Part shown: positions 25,538 to 36,227 of the stretch, one piece after another
Layout: every line of letters starts with the position of its first letter
Numbering within the stretch: the stretch's first letter is position 1
Assembly: GCF_014643175.1 (NCBI RefSeq)
Contig: NZ_BMJH01000002.1
Coordinates: forward strand, 62,001-126,000
Reading direction: 5' to 3'
Source of the DNA: Hoyosella rhizosphaerae
GTDB taxonomy: Bacteria > Actinomycetota > Actinomycetes > Mycobacteriales > Mycobacteriaceae
DNA length: 64,000 nucleotides
Translations under genes and position numbers: made by a program
The notes under the pieces: generated by a model
What the model was told of the DNA's origin: nothing
Database searches by the model: none
The model's input: the letters and a program-made list of their open reading frames with translations, nothing else

Positions 25538-26755
25538 ATGTCCAAGATCAAGGTTGAGGGCACCGTCGTAGAACTTGATGGCGACGAAATGACCCGTATC
25601 ATTTGGCAGTTCATCAAGGACAAGTTGATCCATCCATACCTGGACATCAACCTTGAATACTACGACCTCGGCATGGAGCATCGCGATGCCACCGATGACC
25701 AGGTCACAGTGGACGCAGCGCACGCCATAAAGAAGCACGGCGTAGGCGTGAAATGTGCCACGATTACGCCTGATGAGGCGCGAGTTGAAGAATTCGGCCT
25801 TAAGAAGATGTGGCGTTCACCCAACGGCACGATTCGAAATATTCTTGGGGGCACGATTTTTCGTGCCCCTATTATTATTTCCAACGTCCCACGCTTAGTT
25901 CCGGGTTGGACAAAACCTGTGGTAGTGGGCCGCCACGCGTTCGGTGATCAATACCGAGCGACCGACTTCAAGGTCCACCAAGCTGGCACAGTAACTCTGA
26001 CGTTTACCCCGGAAGACGGTAGTGAACCTATCGTCCACGAAGTGGTGAAGATGCCGGAAGACGGCGGCGTCGTCCTGGGGATGTACAACTTCAAAAAGTC
26101 GATTCAGGATTTCGCTCGCGCGTCACTTTCGTACGGCTTGCAGCAGAACTACCCGGTGTATCTATCGACTAAGAACACGATCCTGAAAGCCTACGACGGC
26201 ATGTTCAAGGATGAGTTTCAGCGTGTATTCGAAGAAGAGTTCAAGGCGGAGTTCGACGCTGCGGGCCTCACCTACGAGCACCGACTCATCGACGACATGG
26301 TGGCCTCCGCGCTGAAGTGGGAGGGCGGGTACGTGTGGGCGTGCAAGAACTACGACGGTGACGTCCAGTCCGATACGGTCGCGCAAGGTTATGGCTCGCT
26401 TGGTTTGATGACATCCGTGCTGATGACTCCCGATGGCCAAACTGTCGAAGCGGAGGCGGCTCACGGAACAGTGACTCGTCATTATCGGATGCACCAACAG
26501 GGCAAGCCGACTTCCACGAACCCGATCGCGTCGATCTTTGCGTGGACTCGAGGGCTTGAGCACCGCGGCAAACTCGACAACACTCCGGCGGTAGTGGAGT
26601 TCGCGCACAAATTGGAAGACGTAGTCATCAAGACCGTGGAGAGCGGCCAGATGACAAAGGACCTTGCACATCTTGTTGGTGGGGATCAGGCCTACCTGAC
26701 CACCGAGGAGTTTCTCGCAGCGCTTGACGAAAACCTGCAAGCAGCATTGCGCTGA
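25538..26755 (+). CDS. icd: NADP-dependent isocitrate dehydrogenase (Icd1 type)
   Basis: 405 residues from the ATG at 25538 (GAGGAGG upstream); a longer frame start at 25448 is unconserved. It belongs to the homodimeric, eukaryote-like class: [15 protein letters not shown] at the N-terminus, [17 protein letters not shown] (isocitrate-binding Ser/Asn/Arg), [10 protein letters not shown] with the metal Asp region and [11 protein letters not shown] plus [11 protein letters not shown] for NADP. It converts isocitrate to 2-oxoglutarate in the TCA cycle. Placement beside metY-metX matches Rv3339c. Confidence 0.96.
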   Translation: MSKIKVEGTVVELDGDEMTRIIWQFIKDKLIHPYLDINLEYYDLGMEHRDATDDQVTVDAAHAIKKHGVGVKCATITPDEARVEEFGLKKMWRSPNGTIRNILGGTIFRAPIIISNVPRLVPGWTKPVVVGRHAFGDQYRATDFKVHQAGTVTLTFTPEDGSEPIVHEVVKMPEDGGVVLGMYNFKKSIQDFARASLSYGLQQNYPVYLSTKNTILKAYDGMFKDEFQRVFEEEFKAEFDAAGLTYEHRLIDDMVASALKWEGGYVWACKNYDGDVQSDTVAQGYGSLGLMTSVLMTPDGQTVEAEAAHGTVTRHYRMHQQGKPTSTNPIASIFAWTRGLEHRGKLDNTPAVVEFAHKLEDVVIKTVESGQMTKDLAHLVGGDQAYLTTEEFLAALDENLQAALR

Positions 26756-26756
26756 G

Positions 26757-26790
26757 ACACCGATGATGTAAAACGCATCACATTCGGTGT
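26757..26790. terminator. Hairpin after icd
   Basis: ACACCGA / TCGGTGT outer arms with additional inner pairing TGATG/CATCA start two bases after the icd stop. No T-run, so a weak or Rho-assisted terminator. Confidence 0.45.
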
Positions 26791-26881
26791 GGCAAAGGTA
26801 TCGGCAATCGTCGCTTAAGTGTTCCGATGGGTGGTGGCTCGCATGAGCGGCCACCCATTCACATTTCCGACGGAGTAACCC

Positions 26882-28084
26882 GTGACATCCCCACCGCGCC
26901 GAACTGTCCTCGCCATGCTTGCCATGATGCTCGGGGCATTCGGGATCGGCACAACCGAGTTCGTGGCAATGGGACTGCTGCCAGAAATCGCGACTGGCAT
27001 GGGCGTTACTGAGCCAATTGCTGGTCGAGTCATCAGCGCATACGCATTTGGCGTGGTTGTCGGCGCACCGGTGATTGCTATTGCGGCGTCGCGGGTGCGC
27101 CGCAGGGTATTGCTCCTAGCGCTGATGGTGGCCTTCACAATCGGCAACGCGGCGACGATCTTCGCGCCAAACTACGAAATGTTGATGATCTCCAGGTTCC
27201 TGTCCGGTCTGCCGCACGGCGCATTTTTTGGCGTCGCAGCTCTGGTGGCAGCAGAACTTGCTGGCCCGAAGTCACGAGCAAAGGCTGTCGCGCACGTCAT
27301 GCTCGGGCTCAGTATCGCCAATGTTGTCGGCGTCCCTATCGCTACTGCTCTGGGGCAGCAACTCGGGTGGCGCGCCGCATTCGCGCTCGTAGCCACAATC
27401 GGAGCGATCACCGTCGTTCTCCTAGCTGCGTGGGTTCCAGACGTTCCACAACCAATTGGCGCAAGCATGCGGGGCGAACTGGCGGGATTCCGGAACATTC
27501 AGATCTGGCTTACGTTGTTTACTGGCATTGTCGGGTTTGGCGGCATGTTCGCTGTGTACACCTACATCAGTTCAACGATGCAGCAAGAAACGGGCCTCAG
27601 TCGGGCGTTGGTTCCTCTGGTGCTGATGTTGTACGGAGTCGGTATGGTCATCGGCAACCTGCTCGGTGGCGCCATCGCTGACAAGGCGCTTACACCGGGC
27701 TTAGTCGGGATCCTGGTCGTTTTGTCGATCGTATTGATGATGTTTAGTTTCACAGTCCACATTCCGGTACTGGCCGTCACCAACCTCATGTTGATCGCAA
27801 TTTTCGCGTCAGCGCTGGTGCCTGGACTTCAAACGCGGCTGATGGACGTCGCAGGCAATGCACAAACATTGGCGGCCACGGCGAATCATTCCGCTCTTAA
27901 TATCGCCAACGGGCTCGGCGCACTTTTGGGCGGCGTAGTCATCTCTGCGGGATATGGCTATGGGGCTCCGGCGGCTGTGGGGTCAGCGCTCGCGGTGTGC
28001 GGTTTACTCATTCTTTTGGTTGCGATCTTGCTTGAACGCCGTGGAAGTTTCCCTCAGGCCCCAATCTCCGCTAGCGTGCGATGA
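26882..28084 (+). CDS. MFS transporter, DHA1 family (AraJ/Cml-like)
   Basis: 400 residues, twelve predicted membrane helices. The N-terminus FGIGTTEFVAMGLLPEIA is characteristic of the DHA1 group that includes YdhP/AraJ and chloramphenicol exporters. The motif A region between helices 2 and 3 reads ASRVRRRVLLLAL, and motif C-like glycines follow (LGLSIANVVGVPIATALG). GTG start with CGGAG upstream. It probably exports small drugs or sugars by proton antiport; the substrate is unknown. The next gene begins 1 bp after its stop. Confidence 0.86.
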   Translation: MTSPPRRTVLAMLAMMLGAFGIGTTEFVAMGLLPEIATGMGVTEPIAGRVISAYAFGVVVGAPVIAIAASRVRRRVLLLALMVAFTIGNAATIFAPNYEMLMISRFLSGLPHGAFFGVAALVAAELAGPKSRAKAVAHVMLGLSIANVVGVPIATALGQQLGWRAAFALVATIGAITVVLLAAWVPDVPQPIGASMRGELAGFRNIQIWLTLFTGIVGFGGMFAVYTYISSTMQQETGLSRALVPLVLMLYGVGMVIGNLLGGAIADKALTPGLVGILVVLSIVLMMFSFTVHIPVLAVTNLMLIAIFASALVPGLQTRLMDVAGNAQTLAATANHSALNIANGLGALLGGVVISAGYGYGAPAAVGSALAVCGLLILLVAILLERRGSFPQAPISASVR

Positions 28085-28085
28085 C

Positions 28086-28922
28086 GTGCCTACCGATTCA
28101 TCACAAGCTCGCGCATCTGACCTCGTCGTCAGTACGGTCAACGTCAACGGTGTACGTGCGGCCGTGAAAAAAGGCCTAATCGAGTGGCTAAGCGACACAA
28201 GAGCGGCAGTTGTGTGTTTGCAAGAAACCCGAGCGGACGACAAGCAACTAAAAACTGCTCTCGCCCCCGCGCTTGACGAGGGGTGGGAACTCAACTCTGC
28301 CGAGCCTGCCGCAAAAGGCCGCAACGGTGTCGCAATCCTGTCGCGAACTGCACCCGAGAATGTACGTATTGGTTTTGGCGACAACGAATTCGCGGACTCT
28401 GGCCGCCATATCGAAGCTGATTTCGCGTACAACGGTGACACACTGACGGTATCTAGCCTGTACCTGCCCTCCGGTGAGGCAAACACCCCGAAGCAAGAAG
28501 AGAAGGACCGGTTCCTCGAGATCTTCGGGCAATATCTGGCTGATCAGGCGGCGGCGGATCGTCTCATGGTGGTGTGCGGTGACTGGAACATCGCGCACAC
28601 GGAAGCAGATATCAAGAATTGGAAGGGAAACCTCAAATCCTCAGGTTTCCTGCCGCATGAACGAGAGTGGCTTACTTCAGTATTCGGTGACGACGCCCCG
28701 TGGACTGACGTTGTCCGATCACTACATCCGGGTGTAGATGGTCCGTATTCCTGGTGGTCCTACCGTGGCAAAGCTTTCGACAACGATGCAGGGTGGCGGA
28801 TCGATTACCAGGTTGCCACGGCGACGCTCGCCGAACGCGCTACTAGTGCCGCAGTGGAACGAGCACAGTCGTATGACACGCGATGGTCTGACCACGCCCC
28901 AGTCACTGTCCACTACGCCTAA
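28086..28922 (+). CDS. xthA: Exodeoxyribonuclease III / AP endonuclease
   Basis: 278 residues from the GTG at 28086, one base after the transporter stop; longer frames run into the transporter. EEP-nuclease motifs: STVNVNGVRAA (metal Asn), CLQETRADD (metal Glu), GDWNIAHTEADIKNWKGN (catalytic Asp/Asn), GWRIDYQVA and the terminal DHAPV. The enzyme repairs abasic sites and degrades one DNA strand 3'-5'. It is followed by trpS after 28 bp. Confidence 0.92.
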   Translation: MPTDSSQARASDLVVSTVNVNGVRAAVKKGLIEWLSDTRAAVVCLQETRADDKQLKTALAPALDEGWELNSAEPAAKGRNGVAILSRTAPENVRIGFGDNEFADSGRHIEADFAYNGDTLTVSSLYLPSGEANTPKQEEKDRFLEIFGQYLADQAAADRLMVVCGDWNIAHTEADIKNWKGNLKSSGFLPHEREWLTSVFGDDAPWTDVVRSLHPGVDGPYSWWSYRGKAFDNDAGWRIDYQVATATLAERATSAAVERAQSYDTRWSDHAPVTVHYA

Positions 28923-28932
28923 CTAGCCTTGA

Positions 28933-29979
<1,047 letters not shown>

Positions 29980-29984
29980 CCGGA

Positions 29985-31016
29985 ATGGCCGATAAGCCAG
30001 GATTCCTCGACAAACAACGGGCGAAACATCCGTGGCTCGACCATCTCATTAGGGCCGCAACACGGTTCACGGAACAGCACGGCGATTATTACGCCGCCGG
30101 CATTACGTATTTCAGCGTTCTTGCGCTGTTCCCGTTGCTCATGGTGGGGTTTGCTGGTGCCGGTTTTGTTCTGGCGGGGAATCTTGAACTCCTTGAGGAC
30201 GTCAAGGCGCAAGTCACCGAGTCCATTCCGGGCGGTATGGGCGAGCAGGTCAATACGCTGATCGACCAGGCGATTGAACAACGCAACACTGTCGGCCTCA
30301 TTGGTATTGCGGTCGCGCTGTATTCGGGCCTTGGGTGGATTGCCAATCTGCGGAAGGCACTCAGCGCGCAATGGGATCAGCCGATGCCAAAGGTGAACTT
30401 CATCAAAACCAAGATTGTTGACCTCGGTGCAATGATCACACTTTTCTTGGCCTTGGCCGTCTCACTCGCACTCAGCGCTCTTGGTGGCAGCGGGCTAACG
30501 ACCTCTCTCCTCGGCATTGTCGGCCTAGATGAGGCCCCCGGAGTGGGAATCCTTGTTCGCATAGTGTCGCTTGCCGTTGCTATTGGTGCAACATGGCTAC
30601 TGTTCACCTGGATTATCGCGAGGATGCCACGACAGCCTGTTGCTTTCGGCAGTGCCGCCCAAGCGGGGCTCATCGCCGCCGTTGTGTTCGAGATCTTTAA
30701 GCAACTAGGTGTCGCATACCTTCAGGGGGTCACACAGAGCCCGGCGGGTGCCGTATTTGGTCCGCTCATCGGCATCCTTGTCTTTATCTTCATCACGTCG
30801 CGGTTCCTCTTGTTCGCAACAGCCTGGGCTGCGACGACAACGGACAGCATGGAGCGGGCGCTAGTGCTTCCGCCCAAACCAGTGCTCATCAATACTCCGG
30901 TCGTGGTTCGCGAAGGCAACTCATTGGCGAGCGGCGTTGTCGGATTCGGCGCAGGTGCGTTGGCTGTGCTCGGCGTATCCGGACTGGCACGCAGGAACAA
31001 ACCACCCCAAAAGTAG
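29985..31016 (+). CDS. YihY/virulence factor BrkB family inner-membrane protein
   Basis: 343 residues from the ATG at 29985, which has AAAGGG nine bases upstream; a GTG at 29976 has no room for a ribosome site. Six predicted helices start with YYAAGITYFSVLALFPLLMVGFAG, the family signature. The C-terminus is a Pro/Lys-rich cytoplasmic tail. Once called ribonuclease BN, the family is now regarded as membrane proteins of unknown role. The short overlap region with trpS suggests co-expression. Confidence 0.9.
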   Translation: MADKPGFLDKQRAKHPWLDHLIRAATRFTEQHGDYYAAGITYFSVLALFPLLMVGFAGAGFVLAGNLELLEDVKAQVTESIPGGMGEQVNTLIDQAIEQRNTVGLIGIAVALYSGLGWIANLRKALSAQWDQPMPKVNFIKTKIVDLGAMITLFLALAVSLALSALGGSGLTTSLLGIVGLDEAPGVGILVRIVSLAVAIGATWLLFTWIIARMPRQPVAFGSAAQAGLIAAVVFEIFKQLGVAYLQGVTQSPAGAVFGPLIGILVFIFITSRFLLFATAWAATTTDSMERALVLPPKPVLINTPVVVREGNSLASGVVGFGAGALAVLGVSGLARRNKPPQK

Positions 31017-31024
31017 GGTTATAC

Positions 31025-32335
31025 CTATTTCTTCCTGCCTACACGCACCGCGGCGAGGAGAAGAGCAAGCACGACAATGCCGCCAACTGCACCCACAACG
31101 AAGCGTTGTGTTGCCGACGTGTCCGATTCTGGACCGGGGCTAGACGAGCGGGGGATACCGGGCTGGGCTAGCACGTCGGCATCGGACTCTGCGGCGCCGT
31201 CACGAATGCTGTCGATGGCGTTAAGTGTGCCGACACTGTCATCGGGTGGGACGCTGAAGCCATAGTCAAATAAGTCGGCTATCTGCTTCCATACGGGTTG
31301 AGGCTCGTTGTCCGCCATAAGGACGGATACAACCAGTCTTCGCCCATCGCGTTCGGCTGCTCCCACGTATGTTTGTCGCGCAGAATTGGTAAAGCCGTTC
31401 TTTCCGCCGATCGAATCTGGGTAGTTCCAGTTAACGATGTTGTCGTTTCCCATCGCAAATCCGGGTCGGTCGAAGTCACCTGGAATTTCGGGGTCGGCAG
31501 GGTATCCGGGAAAGTCGACCTGTGTTGTTTGGATGTTCTCGACAAACTCAGGGATATTCATTGCCTCACGGAAAATGACTGCTAAGTCGTACGCCGAAGA
31601 TGACATTCCGGGTGAGTCGAGCCCCGACGGAGAGCCTGCGCGAGTGTCCAATGCGCCGAGTTCTTTCGCACGTTCGTTCATTTTGCGCAGTGTTTCATCG
31701 ATGCCACCGAGCTGTGTGGCTATTGCGTTTGCGACGTCGTTGCCGGAGGCAAGAACGAGGGCCTGCATGAGTAGGCGGTTTGTGTATTCGCCTCGCGGGC
31801 CGATCCCGGCGCGACTTCCTTCAATGTTTGCGTCCTCCATGGTTCCGAAGACGGTTTTGTCGAGGTCCAATTCGTCGAACGCAACGAGGGCAAGAAGGGT
31901 CTTGATCGTACTGGCAGGTCGGTGCCGCCCGTGCGGATCTTTGGTTGCGAGGATTTCACCGCTGTCGAGATCTGCGATAAGCCAGCTGGCTGCAGATATT
32001 TCTTCCGGCGGAGCCGGTGCGTTCGGGGCGATTGTGAGGTCACATTGCCCGAGTAGTGGACCGCCGACGGGCGGCGATGGGATTGGGAGCGGAGTGGGTT
32101 CGGGCTCACCGGGGCGCGGCTCGTCTGAAGTGTCGGATGCTGGAGGTGGCCACTGCGCAAAGGGGCAATCTGCAGTGTCAGGGGTGGTGAAGGGCGCCTC
32201 TGACGTGGTGATGTCGCCTTCGGGTGGGAGGGGGCTTATGAGCTGCGCTGCGACACTGGGCATGCCGAGCGTCGCGCTTGCCGCAAAACAGGCGGTTGTT
32301 ATTGCAGCGAAGACTGCGTTTGCTCGTGTGTTCAT
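31025..32335 (-). CDS. dacB: D-alanyl-D-alanine carboxypeptidase (DacB1-like, membrane-anchored)
   Basis: 436 residues from the ATG at 32335. A signal peptide (residues 1-30, ending SVAA-QL) is followed by a Pro/Glu-rich linker (about 45-100), then the penicillin-binding fold: SxxK as PASTIK, SxN as ASGNDVA, and the third box as GGKNGFT, where Asn replaces the usual Thr of KTG. A C-terminal helix FVVGAVGGIVVLALLLAAV and RVGRKK anchor it. It trims the terminal D-Ala of peptidoglycan stems outside the membrane. It converges on the yihY gene, as in M. tuberculosis (Rv3330 region). Confidence 0.92.
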   Translation of the reverse strand: MNTRANAVFAAITTACFAASATLGMPSVAAQLISPLPPEGDITTSEAPFTTPDTADCPFAQWPPPASDTSDEPRPGEPEPTPLPIPSPPVGGPLLGQCDLTIAPNAPAPPEEISAASWLIADLDSGEILATKDPHGRHRPASTIKTLLALVAFDELDLDKTVFGTMEDANIEGSRAGIGPRGEYTNRLLMQALVLASGNDVANAIATQLGGIDETLRKMNERAKELGALDTRAGSPSGLDSPGMSSSAYDLAVIFREAMNIPEFVENIQTTQVDFPGYPADPEIPGDFDRPGFAMGNDNIVNWNYPDSIGGKNGFTNSARQTYVGAAERDGRRLVVSVLMADNEPQPVWKQIADLFDYGFSVPPDDSVGTLNAIDSIRDGAAESDADVLAQPGIPRSSSPGPESDTSATQRFVVGAVGGIVVLALLLAAVRVGRKK

Positions 32336-32430
32336 CGAAATCGGACAGTATGCGAAAGTTTGTCGAATGCCAACTTGAATCGCCGTCGGAGCTTCGAGCG
32401 AAGGGGAACTAGTTTCATTCCGAAAATATC

Positions 32431-32461
32431 TAAGGCGCATGCACTGTGTGCATGCGCCTTA
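32431..32461. terminator. Perfect 14-bp stem hairpin
   Basis: TAAGGCGCATGCAC and its exact complement separated by TGT, lying 96 bp before the dacB start. The stem is strong but no T-run follows on either strand, so it could be an RNA leader hairpin or a protein-binding palindrome rather than a terminator. Confidence 0.45.
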
Positions 32462-32716
32462 GTAGTCCCCCATAATCAACGGCCGTTAACCCCCCAGTTA
32501 TATGACCGCGATCACCGTGCGTCTATGAGGTTAAAGCAAAAGTAATGGGTTCGGAAGTATTGTTCATTTTTCAATAACTATCCGCGAGGACTGATTTACA
32601 TGGATCCAATGTTGAAAACAGCAGGTTAACGCGTTAATGGCGGGGAGGTGCGTGTCGCATGGCGTTCCCGGTTATGGTGAGCATCACAATCAGCGTGACG
32701 GAAATGTCTGATTAGG

Positions 32717-32754
32717 GCACTGTGGCCCCCAGGTTTCCCTGGGGGCCACAGTGC
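32717..32754 (-). terminator. Terminator after the ABC importer operon
   Basis: Perfect 17-bp stem (GCACTGTGGCCCCCAGG and complement) with a four-base loop, starting 10 bp after the stop of the binding-protein gene. Very stable, with no clear T-run. Confidence 0.7.
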
Positions 32755-32763
32755 GTTTAATTC

Positions 32764-34065
32764 TTACGGTTGCACGCAAGGGCTCGCGTAGTCGATCTCT
32801 GTCGTCGCCGTCACGCCGTCCACCAACGTGCGGGTGCCCAACTCCACGGATGCGTCAGGAACAGAAATGGTAGCGGTGAAGTCGCCAATGGCGGGCGTTG
32901 TGCCAAACGTGCGGTTAGGCAGCGCGCCCTCGTAGTCAACTTCAAGGCCGTCAATTGCTGCACGAAGCGCTGATCGCGTCAGCTCACCCTCGTCGGCTGC
33001 CTTCTCAAGCAAAGACTTCAGCGGGTACGACCAGATCCACCCGAACAGGTAACCCTGGTTGGCAGGGACCCCGCCGTCCAGAGATTCGCGGATCGCGGTC
33101 ATGGCATCACTCTCGCCATCCCAGCCCTGCCATGGCCCCACGTGGTTGTAGAGGGCACTCAATGCGCCTAGAGCAGGCGTTTCAAGCAAACGAGGGTTCC
33201 ACGTGGGGACGGAACCTATAAATCGACCGTCAAAGCCACGGGCAGCGGACTTCGCGACGATCTCAGCTGCTTCCGCAGGCGCGGTGGCCAAGACGACAAC
33301 GTCTGGGGCCAGGCTCAGAATGCGTTCAACCGCAGCATCCTGGTTCTGCACCATAGCGTTGGGAGCTGTATCTACCTGAGCGAGAACCTCAACGTCGTTA
33401 GCTTCGGCCCATGCAGCTGCGCCTACTGCTGCATCAGAACCGTAGTCGCCGGGGAACCCAACTGTCATCAATGATTCTGGGGTGCCGTATTCCTCACTGA
33501 ACCAGTCCAGGCCGATGACCGATTCGGTGCAGTAGGAGTATCCGGATTCAAGGATGAGGCCACGGTCGGCGTCATCGAAATGTAGACCTGACCACCATGA
33601 ACCAGGGATCGCGACAAGGTTTGCTCGGTCCATATCTGCCAACACGGATTCGGTCTGTGGCGTACCCAAGCTCATGCCGAGAGCGAGAATGTGTGGCTCG
33701 ATGTCCTGATACTGAGTGGCATGCTCGTCGACGCTGTACGCAGTGTTCCTGGTGTAAGTACCAAGATCGATGTCGTACCCGCCGATTCCACCGTTCTCAT
33801 TAACATTGCGCCAGAACGCAAGTTGCCCTTGGTGGATTTGTGCTCCGAGTTCCGCGAACGGCCCGCCTTCAAGATCATTAAGTGCGCCGAGATAAATGCA
33901 GCCATTGTCCGCATTTACCGCATTCGGGCATGGATCGTCGGTGACTCCTGTGCCCGTAGCAACATCACCATCGTCAACCGCAGAACATGCGGCCACCGCT
34001 GTGAGCGCGAGAATCGCTGGCGCTGCAATGAGTCGTCTGCGCCACGTAATCGTGGGGTTTGTCAT
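32764..34065 (-). CDS. ABC importer substrate-binding lipoprotein (LivJ/Periplasmic type 1)
   Basis: 433 residues. A signal peptide with lipobox (LTAVAAC, Cys about 27) anchors it outside. The rest is a two-lobed periplasmic-binding fold of the branched-chain type: IYLGALNDLEGGPFAELG, the hinge-region GGIGGYDIDL, and VVVLATAPAEAAEIV. Family members bind Leu/Ile/Val, amides, aromatic acids or other carboxylates. The acyl-CoA synthetase in the operon argues for a carboxylic acid such as a fatty, aromatic or terpenoid acid. Start ATG with AGAAGGG. It is the last gene of the operon, 21 bp after livM. Confidence 0.88.
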   Translation of the reverse strand: MTNPTITWRRRLIAAPAILALTAVAACSAVDDGDVATGTGVTDDPCPNAVNADNGCIYLGALNDLEGGPFAELGAQIHQGQLAFWRNVNENGGIGGYDIDLGTYTRNTAYSVDEHATQYQDIEPHILALGMSLGTPQTESVLADMDRANLVAIPGSWWSGLHFDDADRGLILESGYSYCTESVIGLDWFSEEYGTPESLMTVGFPGDYGSDAAVGAAAWAEANDVEVLAQVDTAPNAMVQNQDAAVERILSLAPDVVVLATAPAEAAEIVAKSAARGFDGRFIGSVPTWNPRLLETPALGALSALYNHVGPWQGWDGESDAMTAIRESLDGGVPANQGYLFGWIWSYPLKSLLEKAADEGELTRSALRAAIDGLEVDYEGALPNRTFGTTPAIGDFTATISVPDASVELGTRTLVDGVTATTEIDYASPCVQP

Positions 34066-34086
34066 GTTTGACCCTTCTTGTCGTAG

Positions 34087-35277
34087 CTATCTGGAAAATG
34101 GCCAGGCCTTGAAGTAGTTGCGGACGCGCAACCAAATCCCGAAGAGTCCTCGTGGTTCGGCGACGATGAAGACCACGATGAGAAGGCCAAAAACAATCGC
34201 CTTGAACTCGTCCACAGTGAGGCCGCCGCCAGTGACGCCACTCGCGCTGAGGAACGGGATGAGGTGAGAAAATTCGTCGATCACGCGGGGGAGAAGCACC
34301 ACGAAAGCTGCGCCAATAATGCTGCCGGAGATCGTTGCCATACCGCCGATAAGCACGACGGCGAGGAAATCGATGGACAGCATGAGGTTCCACCGGTCGG
34401 CGCTAATCCGTCCGACAACAACAGAAAGAAGAGCGCCACACACACCGGCGTATCCCGATGACAGCACAAACGCGAGAGTCTTGGTGCGCTGCAACGGAAT
34501 GCCCATGACTTCGGCGGCGATGTCGCGGTCTCGTACAGCAGCAAACGAACGGCCATACCTTGACCGCACGATGTTGCGCGCAGCCACCGCGAACGCAATC
34601 AGCACCAGCAAGCAGAGTAGATACACCGTGACTTGGCGCGTCAGCACATACCCGCCGATGCGGTAACTCTGGGAAAGGTCGACACCAAACAGGGTGAGGT
34701 TTGCTGGTGCGCGCCCAACTCCTGAACCGCCGGTGAGCGAGCGCCACTCACGGAACAGATGGTCACCGAGCATGAGCAGCGCCAACGTGAGCGTCGCCAG
34801 GTAGAGGCCCCTGACTCGAGCGGCGAATGGCGCTACCAATAAGCCAACAATCGCCGGAATGATCGCCGACAGCGGTAGCCACAGTGCCATGTCCCAACCA
34901 AGGCCCCACACCCGAGTGGTGGCGTCGCCGCCAAAGAACGCCGCCGTATAGGCCCCAAGACCGACGAAGAATGCGTGCCCCAAGGAAACTTGTCCTGCAT
35001 ATCCCGTAAGTAGGTTTAGCCCAATACCGCCGATGGCATATACGCACGTCAGCGAGAGCAGAACAGTGAGATCGCGGGTCAAGAAAAACGGTGCCAAGAT
35101 TGCGAGGATGATCAAACCAATGGTCCACCACGCTTTAGCTGGGGTGTTCCAAATTGCTTGATCTTTGTCGTAGCTTGTGTACAGCTTCGGGCGTCCGCGC
35201 CGCACAGCAACGGGCACCTTCGCGGGAGTCGCCGATGCGCGGCGCACCTGGCCGCTGAGGTTAAGTTCGGAGGTCAT
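34087..35277 (-). CDS. ABC importer permease, LivM type
   Basis: 396 residues from the ATG at 35277, overlapping the livH stop (ATGA); a longer frame start lies inside livH. A cytoplasmic N-terminus of about 60 residues precedes eight to ten helices. The family signature GLNLLTGYAGQVSLGHAFFV is present, as is the EAA-like loop VRDRDIAAEVMGIPL that docks the ATPases. It forms the channel with LivH. Confidence 0.9.
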   Translation of the reverse strand: MTSELNLSGQVRRASATPAKVPVAVRRGRPKLYTSYDKDQAIWNTPAKAWWTIGLIILAILAPFFLTRDLTVLLSLTCVYAIGGIGLNLLTGYAGQVSLGHAFFVGLGAYTAAFFGGDATTRVWGLGWDMALWLPLSAIIPAIVGLLVAPFAARVRGLYLATLTLALLMLGDHLFREWRSLTGGSGVGRAPANLTLFGVDLSQSYRIGGYVLTRQVTVYLLCLLVLIAFAVAARNIVRSRYGRSFAAVRDRDIAAEVMGIPLQRTKTLAFVLSSGYAGVCGALLSVVVGRISADRWNLMLSIDFLAVVLIGGMATISGSIIGAAFVVLLPRVIDEFSHLIPFLSASGVTGGGLTVDEFKAIVFGLLIVVFIVAEPRGLFGIWLRVRNYFKAWPFSR

Positions 35278-36227
35278 ACGCGATGCACTTCCTTGGTGCC
35301 GAACAGGCCTTGAGGGCGGATCATCAGGACAGCAAGCATGATCAAGTACGGGGTGACGATGTCGAAGTTCGCCCCAAGCCACGGCGCTATCCCCGGTTGG
35401 TACGTCTTAGTGAGTGCTTCAGCGAGACCAACGATCAACCCGCCTACCACTGCGCCTTTAACTGAGTCGAGACCGCCGACAATGATCGCGGGTATTGCCT
35501 TCAGTGCAATCAGTGCACCAAGAGCGCCCACACCCCCGGCCGCTGTTCCCAGCAAGACGCCCGCGAGCGCGGCGAAGGCTCCGGCAATTCCCCAGGACAT
35601 GGAGAACACTGCTCCGGCGCTAATCCCCTGAGCCATAGCAACCTCAGGGTCGTGAGCTGTGGCGCGCATTGCGAGCCCGTACCTCGACCGGTTGAGCCAC
35701 ACCCCGAGGAGACCGATGGCGATGAATGCAGCCACAATCTTCGCTAGATCCGTGTGGTCGACCGTCACGCCGCCGTCGCACGCGGCAGGTACACCGGGGA
35801 TGGGCACCGCCGTCTCCCGTCGTTCACCACCGAGGCAGAAGTTCGCCAGCCCCCAGGGGCCGCCCGAGGTGATGACGCCCTGGCCGATCAGCTTCGTCGT
35901 CACGACTAGTCCCGCCGCGAACAAACCAACGGTCACGAGTGCTGCAGAAAATGGTGGTCGGCCAACCATCGGGCGCATAGCTACCCGCTCACAGAGCATC
36001 GCGACGAGAGCACCGGAGATCACAGCGACCACGAGTGCTAGCGCAAACGGTAAGCCGAGAGTCACGGCGATGTAGTAGCTGACGAAGGTACCGAAAATCA
36101 TAAAGATCGGCTGGGCGAAATTTAGGACGCCGGTGGCGCGGAAAATGATGACGAATCCGACCGCGATCAGTGCATACAGCGCTCCGAGCCCGGTCCCGCG
36201 GACTATTGAGTCGAGGAACTCAATCAT
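35274..36227 (-). CDS. ABC importer permease, LivH type
   Basis: 317 residues, about eight helices. The start FLDSIVRGTGLGALYALIAV and the motif AMRATAHDPEVAMAQGIS (EAA loop) are typical of LivH. Its ATG overlaps the stop of the acyl-CoA synthetase by 4 bp, so translation is coupled. It pairs with LivM. Confidence 0.9.
   Translation of the reverse strand: MIEFLDSIVRGTGLGALYALIAVGFVIIFRATGVLNFAQPIFMIFGTFVSYYIAVTLGLPFALALVVAVISGALVAMLCERVAMRPMVGRPPFSAALVTVGLFAAGLVVTTKLIGQGVITSGGPWGLANFCLGGERRETAVPIPGVPAACDGGVTVDHTDLAKIVAAFIAIGLLGVWLNRSRYGLAMRATAHDPEVAMAQGISAGAVFSMSWGIAGAFAALAGVLLGTAAGGVGALGALIALKAIPAIIVGGLDSVKGAVVGGLIVGLAEALTKTYQPGIAPWLGANFDIVTPYLIMLAVLMIRPQGLFGTKEVHRV

Larger units (their letters stand above)
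32336..32763. other. 428-bp intergenic region with two hairpins
   Basis: No gene seen. It contains the promoter region of dacB (leftward) and the two hairpins listed separately. It is AT-richer in the middle. Confidence 0.55.

Noticed and set aside
31380-31420. KTG to KNG change in the carboxypeptidase as proof of inactivity
   Set aside because: The other two motifs are intact and the third box tolerates changes in this family; I cannot show loss of function from sequence.
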